Assembly: GCF_947500695.1 (NCBI RefSeq) | Contig: NZ_CANMSS010000006.1 | Location: 235,041 to 299,040, forward strand | Direction: 5' to 3' | Length of the DNA: 64,000 nt | DNA from: an uncultured Pseudoteredinibacter sp. | Lineage (GTDB): Bacteria > Pseudomonadota > Gammaproteobacteria > Pseudomonadales > Cellvibrionaceae | Shown: positions 35,248 through 44,671 of the stretch, in pieces | How positions within the stretch are numbered: position 1 is the stretch's first letter | Layout: every line of letters starts with the position of its first letter | Notes under the pieces: generated by a model | The model's input: only the letters and a program-made list of their open reading frames with translations | Database searches by the model: none | Told to the model about the DNA's origin: nothing | Made by a program: the position numbers and the translations under genes

Positions 35248-36540
35248 CTACTTCAAAGGCAGGTAAAAGCTGAACCGAGCGCCACCAGAGGGAGATTCAC
35301 TTAAATTAACTTCACCGCCGTGCAACTCTATAGCTTGACGAACAATGGCGAGCCCTAGGCCATAGCCACCATATTCTTCGGAGTTTCGGCTTCTAGCACT
35401 GTCAATTCGATGAAAGGGGTGAAAGATAGCTTCTCGCTGATCTTCAGGAATTCCTTCACCATCATCATCATCATCAAAATGAATAAAAATAGCTTGTCCG
35501 TCGGACTGAAGGCTGACTTCGATAAGCTCTTTTGCGTATCGAAACGCATTTCGGATAATGTTCTGTACGGCTCTTTGCATCAGCGCGCAATCAAATGAGT
35601 ATTGACAAGCCTCTTCGGAATGGGAATATCGAATTACAATTTCCGACTCCAACTGCAAACCTTGTAGTGACTGAAGTAACCAAGTCACGATTTCCTGCGG
35701 CTCACGCTGAATACGATACTGCGCATTTTCCATTTTGGCGTGTTGCAGCAGCTCTTCAACAAGATAACTAAGTTCCTTTACATCTTCGTCAAGACCTTTA
35801 ATGTATTTAGCCCTAGTCTCAGCACTGTGTTCATCTGCTAGCATATCCAGCTGGCACTGCAAACGAAATATTGGCGAGCGTAGCTCATGAGCAATCGCAT
35901 TGCTCAATTGTTTATGGCTTTCGATAAGCTTTTCGATACGCTCGGCCATTAAATTAAAGCTCAGGTTTAACTGCCCAACCTGCTGATTCTTGGCTTTGGG
36001 AGCACGCGCCCCCAAATCGCCACTGGCCAGTCTTTCGGCGGCCTTGTTTAAGGCGACTAATTTAGCATTCAAAAAATATACCCAGGCTCCAAGCACTAGC
36101 CCCAAGGCTATAAAAACAGCTATCAAGGTTAAATCAGTGCTCAAACTTAATTGATCTAATAATGGGTGATTTTCCCGATATTGAAACCTGTAAATTTTGG
36201 AATCTTTAGGAATAAGGAAATAGCTAAGAGCTTCATCGGAGTTAACAACAAGGACACCCTTTTCCCTTAACAGCTGTAACTCTTTTTCAAAGAGCTCATC
36301 TTCCTCAGCAACGCTAAGCTCAGCACCCATTTCTTTCGCCAATGCATGCATATGAGAAATTTGCTGCTGGGGTCTATCTGTCAACGTAATTGCAAGCTTA
36401 CGATAGGCTTCAAACTGCTGTGAGAACAACTTATCCTGAGCATCACCCCAGATTCCAAGGAATATGGACTGCAAAACGATTACCGCAAATAATGCACTGG
36501 CAATTAAACCGAAATAGAGCTTAAAAAACTGGCTTTTCAC
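35248..36540 (-). CDS. sensor histidine kinase, RstB-like
   Basis: 430 residues. Membrane helices at about 8-28 and 135-155 flank a small periplasmic domain; HAMP (about 155-210, AAERLASGDLGARAPK) precedes the HisKA box AIAHELRSPIFRL with the phospho-accepting His near residue 225. The ATPase has N (IIRNAFRYA), the G1 box as D-G-E-G-I-P, and GYGLGLAIV. It matches RstB in layout and its partner matches RstA. Five consecutive GAT codons (35461-35475) place an Asp run just before the G1 box. It is last in the gloA-regulator-kinase operon, 89 bases after the regulator. Confidence 0.92.
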   Translation of the reverse strand: MKSQFFKLYFGLIASALFAVIVLQSIFLGIWGDAQDKLFSQQFEAYRKLAITLTDRPQQQISHMHALAKEMGAELSVAEEDELFEKELQLLREKGVLVVNSDEALSYFLIPKDSKIYRFQYRENHPLLDQLSLSTDLTLIAVFIALGLVLGAWVYFLNAKLVALNKAAERLASGDLGARAPKAKNQQVGQLNLSFNLMAERIEKLIESHKQLSNAIAHELRSPIFRLQCQLDMLADEHSAETRAKYIKGLDEDVKELSYLVEELLQHAKMENAQYRIQREPQEIVTWLLQSLQGLQLESEIVIRYSHSEEACQYSFDCALMQRAVQNIIRNAFRYAKELIEVSLQSDGQAIFIHFDDDDDGEGIPEDQREAIFHPFHRIDSARSRNSEEYGGYGLGLAIVRQAIELHGGEVNLSESPSGGARFSFYLPLK

Positions 36541-36629
36541 TGGCGGTTCCGATTAACAGTTAAACTAGCATCATCATTCCATATTGACTCGCCGAATGCT
36601 GCAGGATTTTTGTATGGCTTTGTATGGGC

Positions 36630-37349
36630 CTACCACTGATCTGGCACAAAGCGGTAGCCTTTACCTCTTACTGTAACAATACGACGTGCTTTATTTGGAT
36701 CCACTTCTAGCTTTTTTCGCAAGCTAGCAATGCGGTTGTCGATGGTTCTGTCTAGCCCATCATATTCGATACCTCGGGCATCCAAAGTGAGCGTCTCGCG
36801 GCTGTATATTTCATCGGGTTTGGATGACAGCAGCCAGAGAACATCAAATTCGCCGGGCGTTAGATCAATCTCAAGGCCTGCGAGGGTACAACGGCGCAGT
36901 GAGCTATGCAGAGTCAATCGACCAAAACGGCGCTCTCGGCTTGAAGCAGATACTGAGGGCTTAGACGACGCCTCTGCTGGCGGCATTGGCCGGCGCAATA
37001 GCATTCTAATACGAGCTAAAAGCACACGTGGCTGCAGTGGTTTGCAGACATAATCATCTACTCCAAGCTCCAATGCAGCCACCTGATCCATATCATCATC
37101 ATTCGCCGTCAACATCAGTATCTGCCCAGCATACTGATTGCGAACCTGGCGACAGATACTCAAACCATCCAGCCCGGGAAGCATAAGATCCAGAATCACC
37201 AACTCAGGAGCCTCAGATAGGATCCGCTCAGGTGCCAAGGCACCATCGCCCACCCAAGACACCTTAAAGCCTTGCTTGGCCAAATATTCTTGCAGAATAT
37301 CGGCCAGCTTTGCATCGTCCTCGACTAAGAGGATGTGGGGCCCTGCCAC
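36630..37349 (-). CDS. OmpR-family response regulator, RstA-like
   Basis: 239 residues. Receiver domain 1-120 with LLVEDD, phospho-acceptor in LVILDLMLPGLDG and Lys in VCKPLQP. C-terminal winged helix (about 140-238: LTPGEFDVLWLLSSKPDEIYSRE, DRTIDNRIASLRKKLE, TVRGKGYRFVP). The start is GTG at 37349, overlapping the gloA stop as TAGTG, so the two genes are translationally coupled. Closest to RstA by the MLPGLDGLSICRQVR and ALELGVDDYVCK blocks. Confidence 0.93.
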   Translation of the reverse strand: MAGPHILLVEDDAKLADILQEYLAKQGFKVSWVGDGALAPERILSEAPELVILDLMLPGLDGLSICRQVRNQYAGQILMLTANDDDMDQVAALELGVDDYVCKPLQPRVLLARIRMLLRRPMPPAEASSKPSVSASSRERRFGRLTLHSSLRRCTLAGLEIDLTPGEFDVLWLLSSKPDEIYSRETLTLDARGIEYDGLDRTIDNRIASLRKKLEVDPNKARRIVTVRGKGYRFVPDQW

Positions 37350-37759
37350 TAACCTAGGCCTTGACTCATAGACTTACGCTGTATCAGCTCAATCGCATAA
37401 CCATCAGGATCGCGAACGAAAGCAATTTCAGTGCTTCCGCCTTTCACAGGGCCTGGTTCTCGACTGATCTCACCACCCGCTTCCCGAATAGCATCACAAG
37501 TTGCGTAGATATCTTCAAATCCAATCGCCAAATGACCAAAGCCCGAACCAAGGTCGTAGCTCTCGGTATCCCAGTTGTAGGTTAGCTCGACCACCGCTTG
37601 ACCACTGGATTCTTCACCGTAACCAACAAAGGCCAAGGTATAACGATACTCAGGGTTTTCAGATTTGCGTAATAGCTTCATACCTAAAATACGGGTATAA
37701 AAGTCGATACTACGATCCAAATCACCAACGCGAATCATAGTGTGTAATAGTTGAGGCAT
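37349..37759 (-). CDS. gloA: glyoxalase I (lactoylglutathione lyase)
   Basis: 136 residues from ATG at 37759 (GGAG five bases upstream; a GTG two codons earlier is less likely). Nearly collinear with E. coli Glo[78 protein letters not shown]. The metal ligands are His (LLHTM), Glu (VVELTYN), His (GHLAIG) and Glu (AIELI). It converts the methylglyoxal-glutathione adduct to lactoylglutathione in the cytosol. Its coupling to an RstAB-like sensor is unusual. Confidence 0.95.
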   Translation of the reverse strand: MPQLLHTMIRVGDLDRSIDFYTRILGMKLLRKSENPEYRYTLAFVGYGEESSGQAVVELTYNWDTESYDLGSGFGHLAIGFEDIYATCDAIREAGGEISREPGPVKGGSTEIAFVRDPDGYAIELIQRKSMSQGLG

Positions 37760-37797
37760 AATCACTCCAATAATAAAAATACTCAGTCTTAGCTGAG

Positions 37798-38283
37798 TTA
37801 AAAAATAAGCTGCTTGCCAGTAGCTAAGTACATTATAGCTAGAGTTAGACAGGGAATTAAGACAATTGCAATATAGGTAAATGACCCATGGTAAAAACCT
37901 ATTAACCGAACTTGCCAGCCTTCAAGCTCTACTCCTTCTGCTTGCATCTTGCTGTAACGCGGCAATAAATAGTTAGCAAGCAGTATATCTAGCAACTCCA
38001 AAGGCAAAAGCCCCCAAAACACCAGTATTAATTTTTGCTGCAGCCAAGGCGATTCGAACAAAGAATAATTGGCTGCCATCCAGACACCACTGCCTAGAAG
38101 TAAAAGGAGAGCCACATGTTCTAGTGCAATAAGACGGTAGAACAGTCGATACTGTTGATATAGCTGCTGAGGATCTTTAATAGTCCGCTGCGCTCTGCGC
38201 AACATCAGCCAAGCCCCTAAAGGTGGGCCCAGCCAAAAAACCAAGGCCCCCAAATGCAGTACTTTGACTAAGGCGTATTCCAT
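37798..38283 (-). CDS. four-helix membrane protein, DUF2269-like
   Basis: 161 residues with four membrane helices. The first contains [20 protein letters not shown], where a His followed by W-x-G/LG recalls DUF2269 and CopD-like heme-associated membrane proteins. R-rich loop RRAQRTIKD follows. Function unknown. Its start overlaps the end of the previous gene by 16 bases, and gloA begins about 40 bases downstream, so all five minus-strand genes may form one operon. Confidence 0.65.
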   Translation of the reverse strand: MEYALVKVLHLGALVFWLGPPLGAWLMLRRAQRTIKDPQQLYQQYRLFYRLIALEHVALLLLLGSGVWMAANYSLFESPWLQQKLILVFWGLLPLELLDILLANYLLPRYSKMQAEGVELEGWQVRLIGFYHGSFTYIAIVLIPCLTLAIMYLATGKQLIF

Positions 38284-38948
38284 TTTTCTTTAAGAACCTG
38301 TGGTGTAAAACGGATATAGGCTATTACCAGCATCCAGCTAGTACTAAGCACCATGCTAGTGGCGGTGAAGAACTCAGCGCCGGCCATGTAATCAATAGCT
38401 ATGGACGCCGACAGAGACAAGCCCAATATCCAAGATGTTAAGCCCCATATAAATGCCCAGATTGGAAATACTCGCTCTCGCCAAGCTATTATCGTCAGTG
38501 CCAACCCGCCAAGATTATATAAGCCATTACCCAAAAAACCTGTCAAATGACTGGCAATTAATTCTAAGCTTTGCATGATGTCTAGGTTTAGCTCAAGCAA
38601 GACCACCTTAGGAATAATAAAAGCATAAATTACTTCGGCAATTAAGTCGGGTCCGATCCCCATCGCGACGATAGTCAAAGCGATGCGAGCTCGCATTCGA
38701 GATTTAAGCTCCCCTGCCAAGATAGAACAGAACACAAACAGACCAATAGCTGACGCCATCCAAACCATCCAAGACATAACCCATAATGCCTGATTCGCAA
38801 CTATAAACTCTGCTCTTTCCAGCACAGTGGTATCAATCGGAAGACCGGGCCTCATAGGCCCATTCATTAGCAAGCAAGCCAATGTGATAATGGCAACAAT
38901 AATATGCAAACTAAAAAACTTGAGTTTATCTGATCGCTTTTTCAACAT
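38268..38948 (-). CDS. multi-pass membrane protein of unknown function
   Basis: 226 residues, about six membrane helices (first at 11-28, then about 48-75, 85-110, 130-155, 160-182 and 190-215). I recognise no motif. It overlaps the DUF2269-like gene and is probably the first gene of the group running into gloA and the two-component system. Confidence 0.65.
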   Translation of the reverse strand: MLKKRSDKLKFFSLHIIVAIITLACLLMNGPMRPGLPIDTTVLERAEFIVANQALWVMSWMVWMASAIGLFVFCSILAGELKSRMRARIALTIVAMGIGPDLIAEVIYAFIIPKVVLLELNLDIMQSLELIASHLTGFLGNGLYNLGGLALTIIAWRERVFPIWAFIWGLTSWILGLSLSASIAIDYMAGAEFFTATSMVLSTSWMLVIAYIRFTPQVLKEKWNTP

Positions 38949-39182
38949 AAGAAGATCCCTGTGCTTTGCCCCATATCACCCATCTATCTCACCAAGCTAT
39001 CTCGGCTACCTATCTCGCTTACCTATATTGATCACTTCTAGGCAAGTTAATTCTAGAGGGCTACAACTCAATTTATCCCTGCTTGCAACTTTACCATAGA
39101 CAGGCAGCAAGCATCATAATAGGGTGTTCACTAAGAAATTTAGGGCGCTGTTTTCCCTGCCTCCAAGGTTGGTAATAATATT

Positions 39183-39884
39183 ATGTGTGGTCGATTCAAT
39201 ATCAGTGACTCTCCGGCAGTGCAGCAGCTGTTGCTGCGCCTGGGTATAGATAGCCATAACTGGCCTGTTCGCTTTAATGATTTTCATCGGGCCTGTAATA
39301 CCATCAGCATTGTTCGGCATGATGGCCAAAATACTGTGCTAGAGGACGCCACCTGGTGGCTGCTGTTGGAGTTCAAAGACGATCGTTTCAAACCTTCTCG
39401 TTATACCTCTTTTAACACCCGCTACGACAAACTCGACGTACCTCGCTCGGCAGGCTATCGCCCTTTTCGTCAAAGTCGCTGTGTCATTCCTGCCAGTGGT
39501 TTTGGCGAAACAGAGTATGAAACGGTTAACGGTAAGAAAAAGCCCATGCGCTATACCAATTTTAACGCCAAAGAAGCAATTGCCTTTGGCGGGCTTTATC
39601 GGCAGTGGCAGCACCCTTTAAGCGGCGAAATAGTTAATAGTTGCAGTATTATCACACTCCCCCCACACCCCAAGCTTAACCCTTATCACAGCAAAGCATC
39701 CCCACTCATGTTACCGCAAGAGGGCCCGTGGCTAGAGCAATGGTTAGATCCAGAGATTAGAGAGGTGGAACAATTCGCTCCACTATTGCAACCAGCCATC
39801 CGCCAGGACTTAGAAGCTCAGATAATTAATAAACCATCTGAGCGTCTCGCAATTGGCCGTTCAACGACTATTTTAGCTGACTGA
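39183..39884 (+). CDS. SRAP (YedK/HMCES) abasic-site protein, variant subfamily
   Basis: 233 residues. Cys2 is present (MCGRFNIS), the residue that covalently traps abasic sites in single-stranded DNA. Other active-site positions: Asn in FNTRYDK, Glu in CVIPASGFGETE and His in NPYHSKASPLML. The usual S/D-G-F-Y-E-W motif is altered to S-G-F-G-E-T, which marks a divergent subfamily. The protein is expected to crosslink abasic sites in ssDNA and protect them. It is divergent from the membrane-protein operon and convergent with the hybrid kinase. No clear LexA box was seen upstream. Confidence 0.88.
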   Translation: MCGRFNISDSPAVQQLLLRLGIDSHNWPVRFNDFHRACNTISIVRHDGQNTVLEDATWWLLLEFKDDRFKPSRYTSFNTRYDKLDVPRSAGYRPFRQSRCVIPASGFGETEYETVNGKKKPMRYTNFNAKEAIAFGGLYRQWQHPLSGEIVNSCSIITLPPHPKLNPYHSKASPLMLPQEGPWLEQWLDPEIREVEQFAPLLQPAIRQDLEAQIINKPSERLAIGRSTTILAD

Positions 39885-39992
39885 AAGCCCAGACATGCGA
39901 TCAAAATTCACCCACGCTTGCACGATAATTCGCTGCACGTCCTCGGCCGGTATATCGCTATCTACCAAGCAACAAAAGCATTCTCGAGTCCA

Positions 39993-41951
39993 TTAATCGC
40001 AAAGTGCTGTTTCAACTAGCTCAATTAATCGTTCAAACTCAAAAGCTTTCGCCAATTCCATCAGCTCATTAGCGGTTTCGCTATTTTCTGCGGGAATACT
40101 ATTAATGATGCGATTAATGTTTTCGCTATCTAAGGACTCTAAGGCTTGTTGCAACTCCATTAGCAATTGCCTGTCGAGCATCAATACCAGCTCCGAAAGA
40201 TCCAAGTTGGGTAAACCTGTTTCACATTGATCCAGTTCATCAACATAGTTGTATTCTATATTGAGGTAGTCCGCCATGGTGGCAAATATTTCGTCCTCTT
40301 GATACGGTTTGAGTAATACCACCTTGCAGCCAGCGTCCAAGGCTTTCTGATCTTCGCCTGGCGCAATACTCGTGGTAATTGCCGCGACTACCGGAACCTT
40401 TGCACTTGCATTTGATAGAATTCTCTGGCAAGCATCAATTCCATTGACCTCAGGCATCCGAATATCTAGCCAAATAAAGTCGGGCTGATAACTAGGCACC
40501 GCCGCTATAGCTTGCGCACCGTTGTTGACCGTAAGCACATCAAAGCCAACACGCCCTAGTAGCTTTTTCAGTAAGTTACGGTTGTGCTTTTGATCTTCAG
40601 CGATCAATACTCGAATAGTTTTTTGGGAGTTTTTCAGGGAGGCAACTCTTCGCTGCTCACGATTGAGCTTTTCACTGTCATTCGCTAACACCACTTGGCT
40701 GCTAAAACTTACTGTAAAAGTGCTGCCTTTATTCGGTTCGCTGTGGACTTGAATTTCACCCCCCATTAGCCCCACAAATTTTGATGTAATTGCCAAGCCT
40801 AAACCTGTTCCTTCGATGGCTCTACCGGAAATTTGTTCAAAGGGCTTAAAGATTTCCTGAGCCTGCTCAGGCGTCATACCCAAACCGCTATCCTTCACTT
40901 CAAAATACAGCTTTTGAAAGCCTTGATCTTCTGTAGACAGCACGGGCTCAGACCAGACCTTCATGATCACGCCGCCGGATTCGGTATATTTAACAGCATT
41001 GCTAAGAAGATTGATGAGGATTTGGCGGATCTTAATTAAATCCGACCTTACAAATTGAGGAACATTGGGCGAAATATCTACGGTATATGAAAGCTCTTTT
41101 TCTACAGCCTTGGGCCTAATCAGCTGGCCAACATCCTTTATGGTTTGCAATAACTCTACTTCGCTTTCATCATAATCCATTCTGCCCGCTTCAATCTTAG
41201 ACATGTCCAAGACATCGTTAATCAAGCGCAGCAGGTGCTCCCCGCTAAATCGAATAGCTTGCAGGTCATCCAAGCTGTTGTCAGAAAGGCCACTTTCCTC
41301 TTGAAGCATCTTAGAAAAACCTAAAATGGCGTTTAGTGGCGTTCTTAACTCGTGAGACATATTGGCCAAGAATACGCTTTTTGCCTTACAGGCCGCTTCG
41401 GCTTTTTCTTTTGATTTGATTAGCTCATCTTGAGCATTGATTAACAGCTGGTTTTCGTAAATGGTTTTAAGGCTTAGCTGAACACTTTGCTGAAATTCTC
41501 TTAGCAGCTCTTTGTATTGATCGTTATAGTGATTCTCTTTGCCATCCAGCACACAGATGGTTCCGAACACTTCACTATTCGGCCATCTTAAGGGCATTCC
41601 TAAATAGGAGATCATATTCAGTTTTACATCAGGATTATTAGCCCAAACAGGGTCTGTCAGAGCATTAGGGACAAGTAAAGTATCATTGCTAGACATGACC
41701 GTCTCGCAATATAGTCCCGTGTGCAAATCAGCCAACTCATTGGGCTCATAGACATTATCGCTATTGCTCGAAGCGATACACACCTCAATTTGTTTTTGAT
41801 GCACTCGCATAATCAGACCGGCTGGAACACCCATGGCCTGCGCCATTAAATCGATCGTTTTCTGCCAGCTCTGCTGAATATTCTCTGGGATCTGCAAATT
41901 ATTGAGAATGGTGTACTTACCCGTACAATCAGCATCTAGTATCGCATTCAT
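39993..41951 (-). CDS. GAF hybrid histidine kinase with receiver domain
   Basis: 652 residues, soluble. GAF domain about 20-165 (IMRVHQKQIEVCIASSNS, LGMPLRWPNSEVFGTICVLD). A coiled coil leads to HisKA with SHELRTPLNAILGFSKML (His near 200), HATPase with NLLSNAVKYT, DSGLGM and GLGLAI, and a receiver domain about 450-570 (VLIAEDQKHNRNLL, phospho-acceptor in FIWLDIRMPEVNG, KPYQ). The C-terminal 80 residues are helical but show no His-phosphotransfer motif. It lies 120 bases downstream of the REC-GGDEF-EAL gene on the same strand and is a good candidate to phosphorylate it. Confidence 0.92.
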   Translation of the reverse strand: MNAILDADCTGKYTILNNLQIPENIQQSWQKTIDLMAQAMGVPAGLIMRVHQKQIEVCIASSNSDNVYEPNELADLHTGLYCETVMSSNDTLLVPNALTDPVWANNPDVKLNMISYLGMPLRWPNSEVFGTICVLDGKENHYNDQYKELLREFQQSVQLSLKTIYENQLLINAQDELIKSKEKAEAACKAKSVFLANMSHELRTPLNAILGFSKMLQEESGLSDNSLDDLQAIRFSGEHLLRLINDVLDMSKIEAGRMDYDESEVELLQTIKDVGQLIRPKAVEKELSYTVDISPNVPQFVRSDLIKIRQILINLLSNAVKYTESGGVIMKVWSEPVLSTEDQGFQKLYFEVKDSGLGMTPEQAQEIFKPFEQISGRAIEGTGLGLAITSKFVGLMGGEIQVHSEPNKGSTFTVSFSSQVVLANDSEKLNREQRRVASLKNSQKTIRVLIAEDQKHNRNLLKKLLGRVGFDVLTVNNGAQAIAAVPSYQPDFIWLDIRMPEVNGIDACQRILSNASAKVPVVAAITTSIAPGEDQKALDAGCKVVLLKPYQEDEIFATMADYLNIEYNYVDELDQCETGLPNLDLSELVLMLDRQLLMELQQALESLDSENINRIINSIPAENSETANELMELAKAFEFERLIELVETALCD

Positions 41952-42071
41952 TACCTTGTCCCTTTAACCTTGTTTATTTATCGTCATCCCCATATCACCG
42001 AGTGAAAGATCACCCAATTGAAAACTCGTCCTAAATTCGATCTAAGCTTGCTGGTCTTATTTATCGAAAAA

Positions 42072-44468
42072 CTAATTATTTTTTTGCAAATTAATCGTCG
42101 AAAAAATCGACCTCAATTCGGATGCCTTTATAGGCTTGTAGAATTTATAACCTTGGTAGTAGTCACAACCATCTCTTAACAAATGGTCAAACTCCTCTTC
42201 TTCCTCAACACCTTCAGCGATGGTTTCTAAACCTAGATTTTTTGCCATACCGATAATGGTGGAAACAATCGTCGCGGCCTGCTGATTGAGATGCACATCA
42301 GTCACAAAGGAGCGATCAATTTTCAACATATCGATGGGAAGCTTAAGTAGATACGACAAGCTAGAATAGCCCGTTCCAAAATCATCAATGGAAAACGATA
42401 CTCCGAGATTTTTCAACTCGTTTAACTTAGCGATAGTAGTATCCACATTGGAAAGCATTAGTCGCTCTGTCACCTCCAACTCTAAATTCTCAGGCGACAT
42501 ATTAAAGTGCTCTAGAGTTTCTCTAACATTGCTAACAAATTGATCACTGGAGAAATGACGTGGGCAAATATTGATTGCCAATCGTTTAAAGGCTTTCGGC
42601 AACAAGCCCTCTTGCTGCCAATGCATAAACTGTGAGCAAGCCGAACGAATAGCAAAGAGATCTAAATCAACAATAAGGTTTGATTCTTCTGCCAATGCAA
42701 TGAAAATATCCGGACGAACAAAACCAAACTCTTCACTCTCCCAACGCATTAAAGTTTCTAGACCTACAATCTCGCCGTTCTTATTAACTTGCGGTTGGTA
42801 GACCATATAGAGCTCATTATTTTTAACCGCTTGCCGCAGGCCTTTTGTTAAGGCCAACCTAGATTCGGCTCGCGATTGATACTCCGGTTTGAAAAATTGA
42901 ATGGCATTTTTACCCGTCTTCTTGGCCTGATACATCGCCGCATCGGCTTCAACGAGATAATCCTGACCCTGTTTATCACCCTTACCAAATAGAGTAATTC
43001 CGACGCTAATCGACATTTGGACTTCATGGGCGTCGATATGGAACGGGCGAGTGATAGCTTGTCGAATTTTATCGGAAACAAAGTGCGCTCGTTCGGAAGC
43101 ATTAGCCCGGTCATCGCTTAACATTGGCAACATAATGACGAACTCGTCACCGCCCCATCGGGCACAGGAATCCGTGGAACGTAATACCTCTTGAATACGC
43201 TGTGAGGTGATTTTGAGCACTGAATCACCCACCTCGTGACCTAATGCATCATTCACCAGCTTAAAGTCGTCCAAGTCAAGGTAAACCAAGGCTCCCACCA
43301 TACCCGTACGGCCGGAGACATTAATTTCATGAGCGATACGATCATTCATTAAACGACGATTGGGCAAACCTGTTAGCTCATCGTGATAAGCGAGAAATTC
43401 AATTTTCCTATCGGAAGAACGGCGTGCAAGACTACTACCAATTACTTCTGCTACCTGCCGGTAGTAATCAATATCTTCTTCTCTAAATGCCTGATCAGGT
43501 GGAATGCTAATGGCCAGCAAGCTGAGTAGAGTATTTTTGACTTTGATCGGCACAATGAGAAAGTTGGTCTTAATATCACCTGCAGCAAGGCCTAGCGGAC
43601 GCTCTTCGTTTTGCAAGACAATGCGTGTTGCTGAAAAACCTTCATATAGTACTATCAGCGTGTTTGCCTCTAAAAAACCTCCGAAGCCCAGCTCATTGAT
43701 AATGCAAACCATCAAGCAGTTCAGTTGCTGATTTAGGCTTTTATCGCCCAAGGTAAATGAATTAAAGGCATGGCTTTTGGGGTGATCGTTGAAGGTAATG
43801 ACTGCCGCACTGGGGTTTTGGTCGTGTTTGTCCAATACTTGGCTTAGTGCTTCAAGTATTTTATTGATATAGCTATTGACGGCTAGATCATCGATTGGTG
43901 TACGCAGGATTTTAGCGAGCGCTTTCTCTCTTATGCTTAGGTTTTTATATCGACTAATTGCCTCTTCCAGCTCTTTGGTTTTTCCTTGTACCTTTGCTTC
44001 CACTTCTTGATTTGAGCGCGCCAGCTGCTTACGCATACCACTTAAACTCAAGTGAGTGTTTACTCTGGCTAAAACCTCCTCTATCTGGAAAGGCTTGACG
44101 ATATAATCTACGCCACCGCTTAAAAAGGCTTTAATCTTGTCATTAATAGTATCTAGTGCACTAACGAAAATAATTGGTGTATCTTCAAAACCCTTGGTTG
44201 ACCTGATTCTCTCACAGGTCTCATAGCCATCCATTCCCGGCATATTTATATCAAGAAGAATGAGATCAGGCTGCACCTTTTCAAGGCTGCGCAAGGCAAG
44301 CTTGCCGCTAATGGCGGGCAACACTCGATAACCTCGCGACTCCAACATTCGCTGCAATACTTGCAGGTTTTTTGAGTTGTCATCGACGATCAATACTGAA
44401 AACTCTGTCTGACATTGATCAGTCAATATTGACATTGTATTCTTAATCCTAAGGCCTAAAAACGACAT
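42072..44468 (-). CDS. REC-GGDEF-EAL response regulator
   Basis: 798 residues (or 787 from ATG at 44435). Receiver domain about 15-140 (VLIVDDNSKNLQVL, LILLDINMPGMDG, KPFQ); coiled coil; GAF-like region about 190-350; GGDEF domain about 365-530 with ARWGGDEF and an RSTD inhibitory site five residues before; EAL domain about 550-798 with LETLMRW in place of EAL, plus INIC, VTER, IDDFGTG, KIDRS, AEGVE and QGY. Both catalytic halves look intact. The phosphorylation state of the receiver would set cyclic-di-GMP output. The neighbouring hybrid kinase is the likely input. Confidence 0.93.
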   Translation of the reverse strand: MSFLGLRIKNTMSILTDQCQTEFSVLIVDDNSKNLQVLQRMLESRGYRVLPAISGKLALRSLEKVQPDLILLDINMPGMDGYETCERIRSTKGFEDTPIIFVSALDTINDKIKAFLSGGVDYIVKPFQIEEVLARVNTHLSLSGMRKQLARSNQEVEAKVQGKTKELEEAISRYKNLSIREKALAKILRTPIDDLAVNSYINKILEALSQVLDKHDQNPSAAVITFNDHPKSHAFNSFTLGDKSLNQQLNCLMVCIINELGFGGFLEANTLIVLYEGFSATRIVLQNEERPLGLAAGDIKTNFLIVPIKVKNTLLSLLAISIPPDQAFREEDIDYYRQVAEVIGSSLARRSSDRKIEFLAYHDELTGLPNRRLMNDRIAHEINVSGRTGMVGALVYLDLDDFKLVNDALGHEVGDSVLKITSQRIQEVLRSTDSCARWGGDEFVIMLPMLSDDRANASERAHFVSDKIRQAITRPFHIDAHEVQMSISVGITLFGKGDKQGQDYLVEADAAMYQAKKTGKNAIQFFKPEYQSRAESRLALTKGLRQAVKNNELYMVYQPQVNKNGEIVGLETLMRWESEEFGFVRPDIFIALAEESNLIVDLDLFAIRSACSQFMHWQQEGLLPKAFKRLAINICPRHFSSDQFVSNVRETLEHFNMSPENLELEVTERLMLSNVDTTIAKLNELKNLGVSFSIDDFGTGYSSLSYLLKLPIDMLKIDRSFVTDVHLNQQAATIVSTIIGMAKNLGLETIAEGVEEEEEFDHLLRDGCDYYQGYKFYKPIKASELRSIFSTINLQKNN

Positions 44469-44671
44469 TCCTTAATAGACCCTAGACCAATAACTAATTC
44501 TCTGCCAAAGCAAATAGTACTAACTCAAACCCTTTTGTTAGCTAATGTGAATATACCTCCCTGAGAATCGTACATACTGGACCATTTGGGTTATATACCT
44601 TGCTGCTGGCCTCTGGTTAAGCTGGCAGCTTATTGCATAAACAACCAATAAAGAGAGACTAAAGTGATAGC

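Noticed and set aside
39885..39992. Short coding-like stretch on the minus strand after the SRAP gene
   Set aside because: About 38 codons between stops translate plausibly (IPAEDVQRIIVQAW), but there is no start or ribosome site. It could be a remnant; too short to call.
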